Assembly: GCA_028284225.1 (NCBI GenBank)
Contig: JANQSD010000014.1
Coordinates: forward strand, 44,029-108,028
Reading direction: 5' to 3'
DNA length: 64,000 nt
Source of the DNA: Arenicellales bacterium
GTDB lineage: Bacteria > Pseudomonadota > Gammaproteobacteria > Arenicellales > JAHEKD01
Shown here: positions 46,311 to 56,235 of the stretch, piece by piece
Layout of the letters: each line of letters opens with the position of its first letter
Numbering within the stretch: the stretch's first letter is position 1
Notes under the pieces: generated by a model
Told to the model about the DNA's origin: nothing
The model's database searches: none
The model's input: only the letters and a program-made list of their open reading frames with translations
Position numbers and translations under genes: made by a program

Positions 46311-47456
46311 ATGAATCTTGAAAAAACTAATATCACCCAGGCTAAAGAACTTGTGCAACAAGCCTGGTGGGCCGGTATCCAGGCGGTTAATGGCTATGAT
46401 TTAGTTTTGGCAGAATTGGCGAACAGAGAGTATTCAAATGTCACTCACGTTCTGGCTATTGGTAAAGCCGCTAGTGCAATGATGCTGGCCGCTTATGATA
46501 CGCTGGGTGTGTTCAAAGGGTTATCAATCACTAAATATGGCCATGGTGATAAACGTTTAAAGCAAATAAGCACTATCGAGTTAATAGAGTCTTCCCACCC
46601 GGTACCGGATGAAAATAGTCTGATTGCAGGCCAAAGAGCAGTTGATTTCATCAACTCAATGAATCATCAAGATCGGCTTCTGGTTCTGGTTTCGGGAGGA
46701 GCGTCTGCATTAGCGGAGTTATTACCGGATACAATAACCTTAACCGATTTACAGCAGTTAAATCAGAAGATGCTTGCCCAGCAACAAACCATTCACCAGA
46801 TAAACCAGGCCCGTTCGGAAATTTCTTTAATCAAATATGGCAAGTTGCTGAATCAGTGTAAAGCAGGTTCGATAGCTACCCTGGCTATATCGGATGTGCA
46901 AGGGGACGATATCAAAGTGATTGGTTCGGGCATCGGCGCTTGTGATTTGCAACACTATAAATCGAAAATAATCGGCTCAAACGAAATTGCCAGAAATGCC
47001 GTTGCTGATTTTTTTGTCGACAACGATATTAATGTCATTTTAAACCAGGAATCGCTTTATGATGATGTGTATCATTTGGCTGAACATATAGCAACTGTGG
47101 TTAATCAAGGAGAGTTGGGTGTCTACATCTATGGCGGTGAACCCACAATTGAATTACCTGAAAACCCGGGTCGAGGAGGGCGTAACCAGGCATTGGCATT
47201 GGCATTGGCAAGACAGATTAATTCCGAGCCGGCAGTTGTAGCTTTGGTTGCGGGGAGTGACGGCAGTGATGGCCCTACTGACGCCGCAGGTGGGTTGGTT
47301 GATGCCCAAACCTTTGCGACCACTGAGCTTGCCAGCCAAGCGCTTAAACATGCAGATGCAGGGACCTATCTGGACAGTGTTGGAGCTTTGTTCATAACCG
47401 GCCCAACCGGAACAAACGTTATGGATTTAGCGATTATTATGAAGTTAGAGCAGTAG
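46311..47456 (+). CDS. gckA: Glycerate 2-kinase (MOFRL family)
   Basis: Phosphorylates D-glycerate to 2-phosphoglycerate with ATP. It has the GckA/TtuD-type N-terminal domain with VLAIGKAASAMM and SSHPVPDENSL and a C-terminal MOFRL domain with GGEPTIELPENPGRGGRNQ and LVAGSDGSDGPTDAAGG. It has 381 residues, slightly short of the family's usual 400-430. It stands alone after a terminator. It could feed glycerate from glyoxylate or hydroxypyruvate metabolism into glycolysis. Confidence 0.9.
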   Translation: MNLEKTNITQAKELVQQAWWAGIQAVNGYDLVLAELANREYSNVTHVLAIGKAASAMMLAAYDTLGVFKGLSITKYGHGDKRLKQISTIELIESSHPVPDENSLIAGQRAVDFINSMNHQDRLLVLVSGGASALAELLPDTITLTDLQQLNQKMLAQQQTIHQINQARSEISLIKYGKLLNQCKAGSIATLAISDVQGDDIKVIGSGIGACDLQHYKSKIIGSNEIARNAVADFFVDNDINVILNQESLYDDVYHLAEHIATVVNQGELGVYIYGGEPTIELPENPGRGGRNQALALALARQINSEPAVVALVAGSDGSDGPTDAAGGLVDAQTFATTELASQALKHADAGTYLDSVGALFITGPTGTNVMDLAIIMKLEQ

Positions 47457-47597
47457 CTTGGTCAGCGCAATAATTGCGGCAACAACGCTGGCACTGACCA
47501 CAAATGGATACCACATGGTTTCTCGTTGAATCTTGGCTGTTTTAGCAATCAGTTTTGCAATTTCTGCGTGAATTCTTTCTAATTCGGCCTGAGTCAT
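47445..47597 (-). CDS. 50-residue single-span membrane protein
   Basis: A reverse-strand frame from ATG at 47597 to TAA at 47445 encodes 50 residues: a charged, Ala/Glu-rich amphipathic first half (MTQAELERIHAEIAKLIA) and one transmembrane helix (WYPFVVSASVVAAIIALTKL). It starts 5 bases after the ispB stop on the same strand and overlaps the convergent glycerate kinase end by 12 bases. Helix-plus-span architecture, the position behind ispB and a clean end support a real small gene. Function unknown. Confidence 0.6.
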   Translation of the reverse strand: MTQAELERIHAEIAKLIAKTAKIQRETMWYPFVVSASVVAAIIALTKLLL

Positions 47598-47602
47598 TAC
47601 AT

Positions 47603-48613
47603 TTAATATACGCGGGCAACAAAGAAGTCAGTTAAATCCAACATAGATTGCTTATAGATCGAATCCGGTAACTCGGTAATTGCCGATTTTGCCTCGGTCG
47701 TATATTGGGTTGCCTGCTGCCGAGTGAAATCAATCGCGTCGGTGGTATTTATAATCTTAATAATATTTTCAATATCTTCATCGTTTGCGCCTGATTCAAT
47801 GATTCCTTTCAAATACGTCTGATTCTCTTGTGATGTTTTTTGTAAGGCGCGAATCAGAGGCAGTGTCATCTTTCCGTCGGATAAATCATCACCTACATTT
47901 TTCCCGGTTGTTCCGGCATCACCGGAATAATCAAGCACATCATCAATTAATTGAAATGCTATGCCCATGTTTAATCCATATTGAGCCAGAGCTGATTCCA
48001 TATTGCTATCATCAGCGATAACTGCACCAAGCTGACAGGCAGCCTTAAATAAAATCGCAGTTTTGCGGTGTATGGTTTGGTAATAATCATCGTTGCTGAT
48101 TGCAGCATTATGACTATTCATGAGTTGCAGAACTTCACCTTCTGCAATCATATTGGTGGTATCAGCGAGGATATCCATGACCTTCATGTTGTCAACGCGG
48201 ACCATTTGCTGAAATGCTCTTGAGTAAAGAAAATCACCGACTAATACACTGGCCTGATTCCCCCATACATCATTGGCAGTATTCTGTCCGCGCCTGAGCG
48301 CTGATTCGTCAACCACGTCATCGTGCAGGAGTGTTGCAGTATGTATGAACTCTATTATCGCGGCCAAGGCTATGTTATGCCTGGTTTTATTACCGCAGGC
48401 CGCAGCTGCTAGCAGTAGCATTACAGGCCGTAAACGTTTGCCGCCATTATTAATAATATAATGGCTGATGGTGTTGATTAAGGCTATGTCAGAATGTAAT
48501 TCAGTCTTGATAAATTGATCAACCTGTTTCATTCCTTCGGCAACAGGCCCAATAATTTCGTCCAAAGAAGCCGGGCTTTGGGTAGAAACGGGCTCTGATG
48601 AAGCTGATTGCAT
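47603..48613 (-). CDS. ispB: Octaprenyl/polyprenyl diphosphate synthase
   Basis: Trans-prenyltransferase that makes the ubiquinone side chain. The two aspartate-rich motifs are present: DDVVD at residues 98-102 after LLH, and DDVLD in QLIDDVLDY. GGKRLRP, which binds isopentenyl diphosphate, starts at residue 57. It has 336 residues. It is divergent from rplU, as in Pseudomonas and E. coli. The chain length (C40 or other) cannot be read from the sequence by eye. Confidence 0.95.
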   Translation of the reverse strand: MQSASSEPVSTQSPASLDEIIGPVAEGMKQVDQFIKTELHSDIALINTISHYIINNGGKRLRPVMLLLAAAACGNKTRHNIALAAIIEFIHTATLLHDDVVDESALRRGQNTANDVWGNQASVLVGDFLYSRAFQQMVRVDNMKVMDILADTTNMIAEGEVLQLMNSHNAAISNDDYYQTIHRKTAILFKAACQLGAVIADDSNMESALAQYGLNMGIAFQLIDDVLDYSGDAGTTGKNVGDDLSDGKMTLPLIRALQKTSQENQTYLKGIIESGANDEDIENIIKIINTTDAIDFTRQQATQYTTEAKSAITELPDSIYKQSMLDLTDFFVARVY

Positions 48614-48700
48614 CGAATTTTCCCCACCTGTTCCAGTAGTTTTTCAAGATTGGCGAATTATCGCTAAATAATACTGATAAAACAAATCCTTATATATAAA

Positions 48701-48729
48701 TTGACCTGAGTCAGGTCAATAGGTAAAAT
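48701..48729 (+). promoter_or_regulatory. rplU-rpmA promoter overlapped by a 19-bp perfect palindrome
   Basis: TTGACC at 48701-48706 and TAAAAT at 48724-48729 are 17 bases apart, a strong sigma-70 promoter. Bases 48701-48719 (TTGACCTGAGTCAGGTCAA) form a perfect dyad around one central base and cover the -35 box and most of the spacer. This is a candidate operator. The leader that follows has a small CTGCT/AGCAG stem near 48755. Confidence 0.7.
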
Positions 48730-48798
48730 CGCCACTCTTTTTAATCTTTAGCTGCTGATCAAGCAGTAATTATATAAGTTTTTCTGGAGAAAACTCCA

Positions 48799-49392
48799 AT
48801 GTATGCAGTAATTCAAACAGGCGGTAAGCAATATCGCGTAGCTGTCGGTGACCGTTTAAAGGTTGAGACACTTGGCGCGGAGCCTGGAGACAATATTGAA
48901 CTAGATAAAGTCCTGATGATTTCCGATGATGGAGATGTGCAGGTAGGTACGCCGACTTTAGACGGCAAAACTGTATCGGCCGAAGTTGTTGATAATGGGC
49001 GTGGAGAGAAAATTAAAGTATTTAAAATGAAGCGCCGTCAAGGCTATCGCCGTACTCAGGGTCACCGTCAGAACTATACAGAAATAGAAATCACATCAAT
49101 CGCCGGTAAAGGTGCGGCTGCAAAGTCTGAGAAAAAGCAAAAAACCGAAGCCGTTGAGCCAGAATCAGCTGCTGAGGATCACGTTGGTGATGACCTGACT
49201 CAGATTAACGGGATAGGACCTGTGATCGCTGAGAAATTACATGCTTTGGGCTATACTACTATTGCTCAGATTGCCGAGCTGGATGAAGCAGCAGTTGCTG
49301 AAATTGAAGAGCAATTAAGCTTTAAAGGCCGTATTGAGCGTGAAGAATGGATAGAACAGGCCAATCAGCTTGTTGCAAACGAAGAGGTGTAA
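48799..49392 (+). CDS. rplU: Ribosomal protein L21 with C-terminal helix-hairpin-helix extension
   Basis: Residues 1-103 are a normal bacterial L21 ([30 protein letters not shown]). A charged Lys/Glu/Ala linker (about 104-130) leads to a domain of about 65 residues containing [17 protein letters not shown], a helix-hairpin-helix, and ending [14 protein letters not shown]. It has 197 residues in all, against about 103 in E. coli. The tail resembles HhH modules seen alone or fused in other proteobacterial proteins. GGAG lies near the ATG and rpmA follows after 3 bases. The L21 part is certain; the tail's role is unknown. Confidence 0.95.
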   Translation: MYAVIQTGGKQYRVAVGDRLKVETLGAEPGDNIELDKVLMISDDGDVQVGTPTLDGKTVSAEVVDNGRGEKIKVFKMKRRQGYRRTQGHRQNYTEIEITSIAGKGAAAKSEKKQKTEAVEPESAAEDHVGDDLTQINGIGPVIAEKLHALGYTTIAQIAELDEAAVAEIEEQLSFKGRIEREEWIEQANQLVANEEV

Positions 49393-49395
49393 AGC

Positions 49396-49653
49396 ATGGC
49401 ACATAAAAAAGCAGGTGGTAGTTCCCGTAATGGACGTGATTCAGAATCTAAACGGCTTGGCGTCAAGCGTTATGCCGGTCAGGATGTGTTGGCCGGAAAC
49501 ATCCTGGTGCGCCAGCGTGGCAGCACATTTCATCCGGGTCGAAACGTAGGTATGGGCAAAGACTATACCTTGTTTGCCAAGGCTTCAGGTAAAGTGATCT
49601 TTGAAACCAAAGGCCCGCTAAACCGTAAAACAGTCAGCATTGTTACTGAATAA
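49396..49653 (+). CDS. rpmA: Ribosomal protein L27
   Basis: Large-subunit protein whose N-terminus reaches the peptidyl-transferase centre. It has 85 residues with the usual start [19 protein letters not shown] and no cleavable N-terminal extension of the Firmicutes type. It lies 3 bases after rplU and is followed by a strong terminator. Confidence 0.98.
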   Translation: MAHKKAGGSSRNGRDSESKRLGVKRYAGQDVLAGNILVRQRGSTFHPGRNVGMGKDYTLFAKASGKVIFETKGPLNRKTVSIVTE

Positions 49654-49666
49654 ATAATCGATCATT

Positions 49667-49703
49667 TAAAAACCCCGTTAAGCAATTGCTAACGGGGTTT
49701 TTT
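49667..49703 (+). terminator. Intrinsic terminator after rpmA
   Basis: The arms AACCCCGTTA and TAACGGGGTT form a 10-bp G+C-rich stem with A-rich and T-rich flanks, ending in TTTTTT. It ends the rplU-rpmA transcript before obgE. Confidence 0.9.
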
Positions 49704-49753
49704 ATTGTTTGTATACAATAAGTACATGGCATAATCCCAATTATATTATTTGA

Positions 49754-51902
<2,149 letters not shown>

Positions 51903-51914
51903 GATTAGGGTAGT

Positions 51915-51934
51915 GGCTGGATGCAGATCCAGCC
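51915..51934. terminator. Hairpin between convergent proB and rpsT
   Basis: GGCTGGAT and ATCCAGCC form a perfect 8-bp stem with a GCAG loop, placed between the two stops. No T-run follows on either strand, so it is a weak or processing-type bidirectional end. Confidence 0.55.
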
Positions 51935-51938
51935 GGAA

Positions 51939-52205
51939 TTAAGCTGAAATGCCTCTCAGGCGATTGTTAAGACGAGACTTCAAGCGAGCAGCACGGTTTT
52001 TGGTATGAATGTTTTTCTTGGCTGCTTTATCGATATGAGATGCAGCAACTTGGTAAGCGCTTTTAGCTGCTTCAGAATCATTCGCATTAACTGCTTTAAT
52101 AAATTTTTTAATATGCGTGCGCATTGAAGACGCCTGCGCATGGTTATGCACTCGTCTTTTTGTATTTTGTCGAGCTCGTTTACGAGCTTGTGGTGAATTG
52201 GCCAA
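51939..52205 (-). CDS. rpsT: Ribosomal protein S20
   Basis: 88-residue, highly basic, all-helical small-subunit protein: MANSPQARKRARQNTKRR at the start and KNRAARLKSRLN near the end. It is convergent with proB and divergent from murJ, the same arrangement as in Pseudomonas except for the miniature element inserted in the rpsT-murJ gap. Confidence 0.97.
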   Translation of the reverse strand: MANSPQARKRARQNTKRRVHNHAQASSMRTHIKKFIKAVNANDSEAAKSAYQVAASHIDKAAKKNIHTKNRAARLKSRLNNRLRGISA

Positions 52206-52282
52206 AATTTTTCCTCAAAACTTAAGGTAAATATAAGGGTGCGAACTATCCACATTTTTCCCTTAAATGTCAAGTCTTTAGA

Positions 52283-52554
52283 TTAGGGTCTGTTGCCAAT
52301 TACTAAAACCGCCTCGTTAGTCTGGAAAAATGGCCTGACAAGGCATGAGGAGTGCGGTTTGGTCATTCCAAATGAACGACGAGTAACGCAGTTCAGGGCG
52401 TTTTTCAAGGCTAACCCTTCGGGCTGGGGTGGGTTTGGGCTCACTCATCGTTAGACTTCACTCATATAGAATAACTATATCACGTTCAGTCTGCCTTGAT
52501 TGAGTCCAAACCCATCCCAGCGAGATGATTTTAGTAATTGGCAACAGACCCTTA
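52283..52554. mobile_element. 266-bp non-autonomous element (MITE) with 23-bp perfect terminal inverted repeats
   Basis: The terminal repeats at 52286-52308 and 52529-52551 are perfectly inverted (outer end GGGTCTGTTGCC). TTA flanks both sides (52283-52285 and 52552-52554), consistent with a 3-bp target duplication. A second inverted pair lies inside (52423-52443 and 52501-52521, two mismatches), plus a small TATAG/CTATA stem. No ORF of useful length exists. It occupies most of the 412-base rpsT-murJ gap. The end sequence and 3-bp duplication recall IS5-group elements, but no parent transposase is in the window. Confidence 0.8.
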
Positions 52555-52617
52555 TTACCGGCTAAAATAGCGCCACTTAAGCCACTGCTATTAGATAATT
52601 GTTTTGATTAGGGTCTG

Positions 52618-54174
52618 ATGTCCTCAAAAGTTCTAAAATCTGCGTTTGTCGTCAGTGTGATGACCTTTATCTCGCGTATATCGGGATTAGTTCGTGACGT
52701 TGCATTCGCCAGTTATTTGGGCAGTAGCGCTGCAGCAGATGCATTTTTCGTTGCCTTTCGAATCCCCAATCTATTCAGGCGTGTATTTGCAGAGGGTGCC
52801 TTCTCACTGGCTTTTGTACCTGTCTTTTCTGAATACCATCAATCCAGGTCAGAAGCTGAAAAACGAGATTTCGTAAATCGTATGTTAGCGAAACTAGCGA
52901 TTGCTGTATTTCTTGTTAGCGTGGCCGGAATTTTATTAGCTGAACCGTTAATTAGCTTGATTGCACCTGGATTCAGAGATGATCCTGTTAAATTTGCAAT
53001 GGCTGTAGACGCGCTAAGAATTACATTTCCTTATTTATTTTTTATTTCCTTAGTGGCCATGGCCGCAGGTATTTTAAATACCTATGACCGCTTTGCTATT
53101 CCTGCGGTAACACCGGTGTTGTTAAATATTTGTTTGATTATTGCTGCTGTGTGGTTTGTGCCGGGTAGTGAACAACCGACAATAGTTTTAGCAATAGCGG
53201 TATGTGTAGCTGGTGCTGCTCAATTATTGTTACAAATACCATTTTTGAAAAGGCAGGCAATTTTGCCGGTACCCTCTTTAAAATCTGCAGTTGATAAAGA
53301 AAAAGACGGCGTAAATAAAGTGTTTAAACTGATGTTGCCGGTTATTTATGGTTCATCAGTTGCCCAAATCAACGCCATTGTAAATACGGTATTGGCGTCA
53401 TTTCTGGTTACCGGCAGTGTGTCCTGGCTATATTATTCTGATCGATTGATGGAGTTTCCATTGGCGTTGTTTGTGTTGGCAATATCGACTGTGATCCTGC
53501 CTAATTTGTCAAAACAACACAGCGCTGGCAACGAGCGAGAGTTTTCACGCCTAATGGACTGGGGGCTAAGAGTGGTTTTGTTGATCGTGGTTCCTGCCGT
53601 TGTGGGAATGTTCGTATTAAGCGGCCAATTGATGGCTACACTATTTCAGTATAATCAATTTACTGTACACGATACGTTGATGTCCGCACTCAGTTTACAG
53701 GCCTATGCGTTTGGTCTGTTGGGTTTGGCGCTGGTTAAAGTGTTGGCGCCGGGGTTTTATGCACGTCAGGACACTAAAACACCGGTTAAGATCGGGGTAA
53801 TTGCGATGATTGTTAACCTGGTTTTTGCCCTGGCATTGGTGTGGCCATTTAAGCATGTCGGCCTGGCGGCGGCATTCAGTATTTCAGCTTGGGCTAATGC
53901 AGCAATGTTAGGCTGGTTGTTGATTAAACGAGGTTTATATATTCCTGAACAAGGTTGGATCATGTATTTTATAAAATTGATTACAGCGGCTGTTTTAATG
54001 GGGGTGGTTGTTTATTTTGGTGCCGGCGATATTCAAAAGTGGCTTGACTATAGTCTTTTTCAGCGCGTCATTAATATCACAATATGGATCGTAATTGGGA
54101 TGACAAGTTTTGTGGTTTTATCGTATGCTATGGGACTGAGAATTAAACAGCTGGTGACGCATAAGCCGTTGTAA
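52618..54174 (+). CDS. murJ: Lipid II flippase MurJ
   Basis: Moves lipid-linked peptidoglycan precursor across the inner membrane. It has 518 residues with about 14 helices and the MVF family start SAFVVSVMTFISRISGLVRDVAFASYLG; the conserved AFFVAFRIPNLFRRVFAEGAF segment holds the essential Arg/Asp residues. The ATG is preceded by AGGG. It is the first gene of a run to ispH, and the next gene starts directly after its stop (TAAATG). Confidence 0.96.
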   Translation: MSSKVLKSAFVVSVMTFISRISGLVRDVAFASYLGSSAAADAFFVAFRIPNLFRRVFAEGAFSLAFVPVFSEYHQSRSEAEKRDFVNRMLAKLAIAVFLVSVAGILLAEPLISLIAPGFRDDPVKFAMAVDALRITFPYLFFISLVAMAAGILNTYDRFAIPAVTPVLLNICLIIAAVWFVPGSEQPTIVLAIAVCVAGAAQLLLQIPFLKRQAILPVPSLKSAVDKEKDGVNKVFKLMLPVIYGSSVAQINAIVNTVLASFLVTGSVSWLYYSDRLMEFPLALFVLAISTVILPNLSKQHSAGNEREFSRLMDWGLRVVLLIVVPAVVGMFVLSGQLMATLFQYNQFTVHDTLMSALSLQAYAFGLLGLALVKVLAPGFYARQDTKTPVKIGVIAMIVNLVFALALVWPFKHVGLAAAFSISAWANAAMLGWLLIKRGLYIPEQGWIMYFIKLITAAVLMGVVVYFGAGDIQKWLDYSLFQRVINITIWIVIGMTSFVVLSYAMGLRIKQLVTHKPL

Positions 54175-54582
54175 ATGGAAGAAAATGTGATCAACATTGG
54201 CTACCGCGAGTACGCCAAATATTTTAATTTAGATGAGGCTAAAGCCTTGCTGCCGGTTATTAAAAAAATCACTCACGAGACCTATGCAACGCTTGATCCG
54301 TTGCGATGCGAACTGAAGAAAATGTCAATACTGGATGACATGTCACCCGAACTTGAAAATCAATACAAGCAAGGTGTTCAGGATTGGATTGAAAAAATGA
54401 TTCGTTTGGGTGTTAGTCCGGTTACGCTGGGCGTTGTTAATTTTGATACCGGTGATGGATATTTGAACTGGAAATACCCGGAGACCAGTTTATCCTATTA
54501 TCATGATTATGACAGCGACTATAAACAGCGTCGGTCATTGGAAAAAGTAGTGTCGCAACAGTCTCCTGACTGGGCCGGTTAA
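54175..54582 (+). CDS. DUF2203-like protein
   Basis: 135-residue cytoplasmic protein. The opening KYFNLDEAKALLPVIKKI and the later LGVVNFDTGDGYLNWKYPET with a YYHDYDSDY motif match the DUF2203 layout (helical N-terminus, then a short beta segment). No function is known for that family. It begins immediately after the murJ stop and lies 19 bases before ribF, so it is embedded in the murJ-ribF operon, where Pseudomonas has no such gene to my knowledge. Confidence 0.65.
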   Translation: MEENVINIGYREYAKYFNLDEAKALLPVIKKITHETYATLDPLRCELKKMSILDDMSPELENQYKQGVQDWIEKMIRLGVSPVTLGVVNFDTGDGYLNWKYPETSLSYYHDYDSDYKQRRSLEKVVSQQSPDWAG

Positions 54583-54601
54583 TTTTCATCTACATTCTGG
54601 C

Positions 54602-55534
54602 ATGAAGATTATTCGAACGATTCGTCCTCATCTCTTTGATATGGGTTGCGCGCTGTCCATTGGAAACTTCGATGGCATTCACCTCGGTCATCAGGCTATT
54701 ATTAGACGGGTCATTGAAACAGCCGCCCAAAAAGATATTCCTTCAGTTATTACTACCTTTGAACCGCATCCACATGAGTTTTTCAGTCCTGACTCAACTG
54801 ACAGGATTATGGGCTTAAGAGAAAAGTACTTGGCCCTGGCCCAGCTTAATCCGGATTATTTGTTGGTCATGCGTTTTAATCACAAGCTTGCTAATACTAG
54901 TGCTGAGGATTTTGTCGAGCAGGTTTTATTACAAGGCTTGAATGTCAAAAACCTGATTGTCGGTGATGATTTTAGATTCGGTAAAAAGCGCCGGGGTGAT
55001 TACCAATTATTGCAAACCTATGCCGACAAACATGAATTCAAACTGGAAAATACCGATACACTTGAAGTAAGTGGTCAACGTGTCAGCAGTACCCGGATTA
55101 GACAATTATTGCGCGAATGTGAATTTGAAGCCGCCGAGCAATTACTGGGCCGCGCTTTTTATATTAGCGGCCGGGTTGCTCATGGAGAAAAGAGGGGACG
55201 ACGACTGGGGTTCCCAACCATGAATTTGCGTCTAAAGAAGAACCGCACTTTAGTAAGCGGGGTTTTTGCAGTGGACATACATGGGTTGGGCGATGTTAAG
55301 CATGGTGTGGCTAACATGGGCTACCGTCCAACTCTGCATGGACAACGTCCACAACTTGAAGTGCACGTGTTTGATTTTGATCAACAATGTTATGGTAAAA
55401 ACGTGAAGGTGATTTTTCGGCATAAATTACGCGATGAACAACGCTTTGATTCTATAGAGTTATTACAGCAACAAATTAGTCTTGATGCAATTAGTGCACG
55501 CAAGTATCTGGATAATCGGAGGTTAGATGTTTAG
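54602..55534 (+). CDS. ribF: Bifunctional riboflavin kinase / FMN adenylyltransferase
   Basis: Makes FMN and FAD. The N-terminal adenylyltransferase has GNFDGIHLGHQ near residue 21 and the later GDDFRFGKKRRG and SSTRIRQLL; the C-terminal kinase has GEKRGRRLGFPTMNL. It has 310 residues. In most gammaproteobacteria ileS follows; here it does not (see 55527). Confidence 0.96.
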   Translation: MKIIRTIRPHLFDMGCALSIGNFDGIHLGHQAIIRRVIETAAQKDIPSVITTFEPHPHEFFSPDSTDRIMGLREKYLALAQLNPDYLLVMRFNHKLANTSAEDFVEQVLLQGLNVKNLIVGDDFRFGKKRRGDYQLLQTYADKHEFKLENTDTLEVSGQRVSSTRIRQLLRECEFEAAEQLLGRAFYISGRVAHGEKRGRRLGFPTMNLRLKKNRTLVSGVFAVDIHGLGDVKHGVANMGYRPTLHGQRPQLEVHVFDFDQQCYGKNVKVIFRHKLRDEQRFDSIELLQQQISLDAISARKYLDNRRLDV

Positions 55535-55739
55535 CCTGCATATTGCACCAGTCGGAATCGAACAAATGAAGCAGTATTATTATTATCAAATTAAAAGTAG
55601 ATTTAACCGTGTATTGTGCCGGTTACAGTTTTTCTTATTTGAGTTTTGGCCCAATCTGTCGTCACAGTCTCAACGATCCTCCAGCCTGTTTAGTCAGATT
55701 GACCCAAACTCTCAAGTACTGGTGCAATATGCAGGCTAG
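55527..55739 (+). CDS. Small 70-residue ORF between ribF and lspA (uncertain)
   Basis: ATG at 55527 has GGAGG with a 5-base gap, the best ribosome site nearby. The frame overlaps the ribF end by 8 bases and the lspA start by 11. The product is aromatic and basic (QMKQYYYYQIKSRF, then RLQFFLFEFWPNL), resembling nothing I recognise and showing no IleS motif. It occupies the slot where ileS stands in related gene orders. It may be a real small gene, or translated residue of a deletion that carries ribosomes to lspA. Confidence 0.35.
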   Translation: MFSLHIAPVGIEQMKQYYYYQIKSRFNRVLCRLQFFLFEFWPNLSSQSQRSSSLFSQIDPNSQVLVQYAG

Positions 55740-56235
55740 GTACATTACTATTGCCTGTTTGATCGTAGTCATCGATCAAGTTTCAAAACAGCTTGCTGAA
55801 AATCTGCTGACCTTGCACCAACCGGTTGCTGTCTTGCCGTCCTTGAATTTTACCCTGGCTTACAATACCGGCGCAGCTTTCAGTTTATTCGCAGATGCTG
55901 GCGGTTGGCAGACTGTTTTCTTTTCCGCGGTGGCGTTGATTGCAGCAGTAATCATCATACGCATGTTGTGGTCATTGAAGCTTGATCAATTTCAACAGGG
56001 ATTAGGGTTGTCCATGATTCTCGGCGGTGCCATCGGTAATCTTATCGACCGGGTGTTGTATTCCAAGGTGATAGATTTTATTGATGTATACTATGGTAAT
56101 TGGCATTTCGCCACATTTAATGTGGCTGATATGGCGATCAGTATTGGTGCCGCACTGGTTATATTCGATGCTTTTGGTTGGATATTACCCGGAATGCCCA
56201 AGCCAGTAAATTCTCAATCGGAGTCAGCCAAATGA
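55729..56235 (+). CDS. lspA: Lipoprotein signal peptidase
   Basis: Inner-membrane aspartyl peptidase that removes signal peptides from prolipoproteins such as RlpA. The ATG at 55729 gives 168 residues with four helices; the longer upstream frame is not LspA-like. Family motifs: [17 protein letters not shown], and the catalytic aspartates in VIDFIDVYY and FNVADMAI. It overlaps ispH by ATGA. Confidence 0.95.
   Translation: MQARYITIACLIVVIDQVSKQLAENLLTLHQPVAVLPSLNFTLAYNTGAAFSLFADAGGWQTVFFSAVALIAAVIIIRMLWSLKLDQFQQGLGLSMILGGAIGNLIDRVLYSKVIDFIDVYYGNWHFATFNVADMAISIGAALVIFDAFGWILPGMPKPVNSQSESAK

Noticed and set aside
52605..52620. Match between the sequence before the murJ start (GATTAGGGTCTG) and the outer end of the MITE
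   Set aside because: The 12-base identity is notable, but there is no inverted partner here, so it is more likely chance or a relic than a third terminal repeat.
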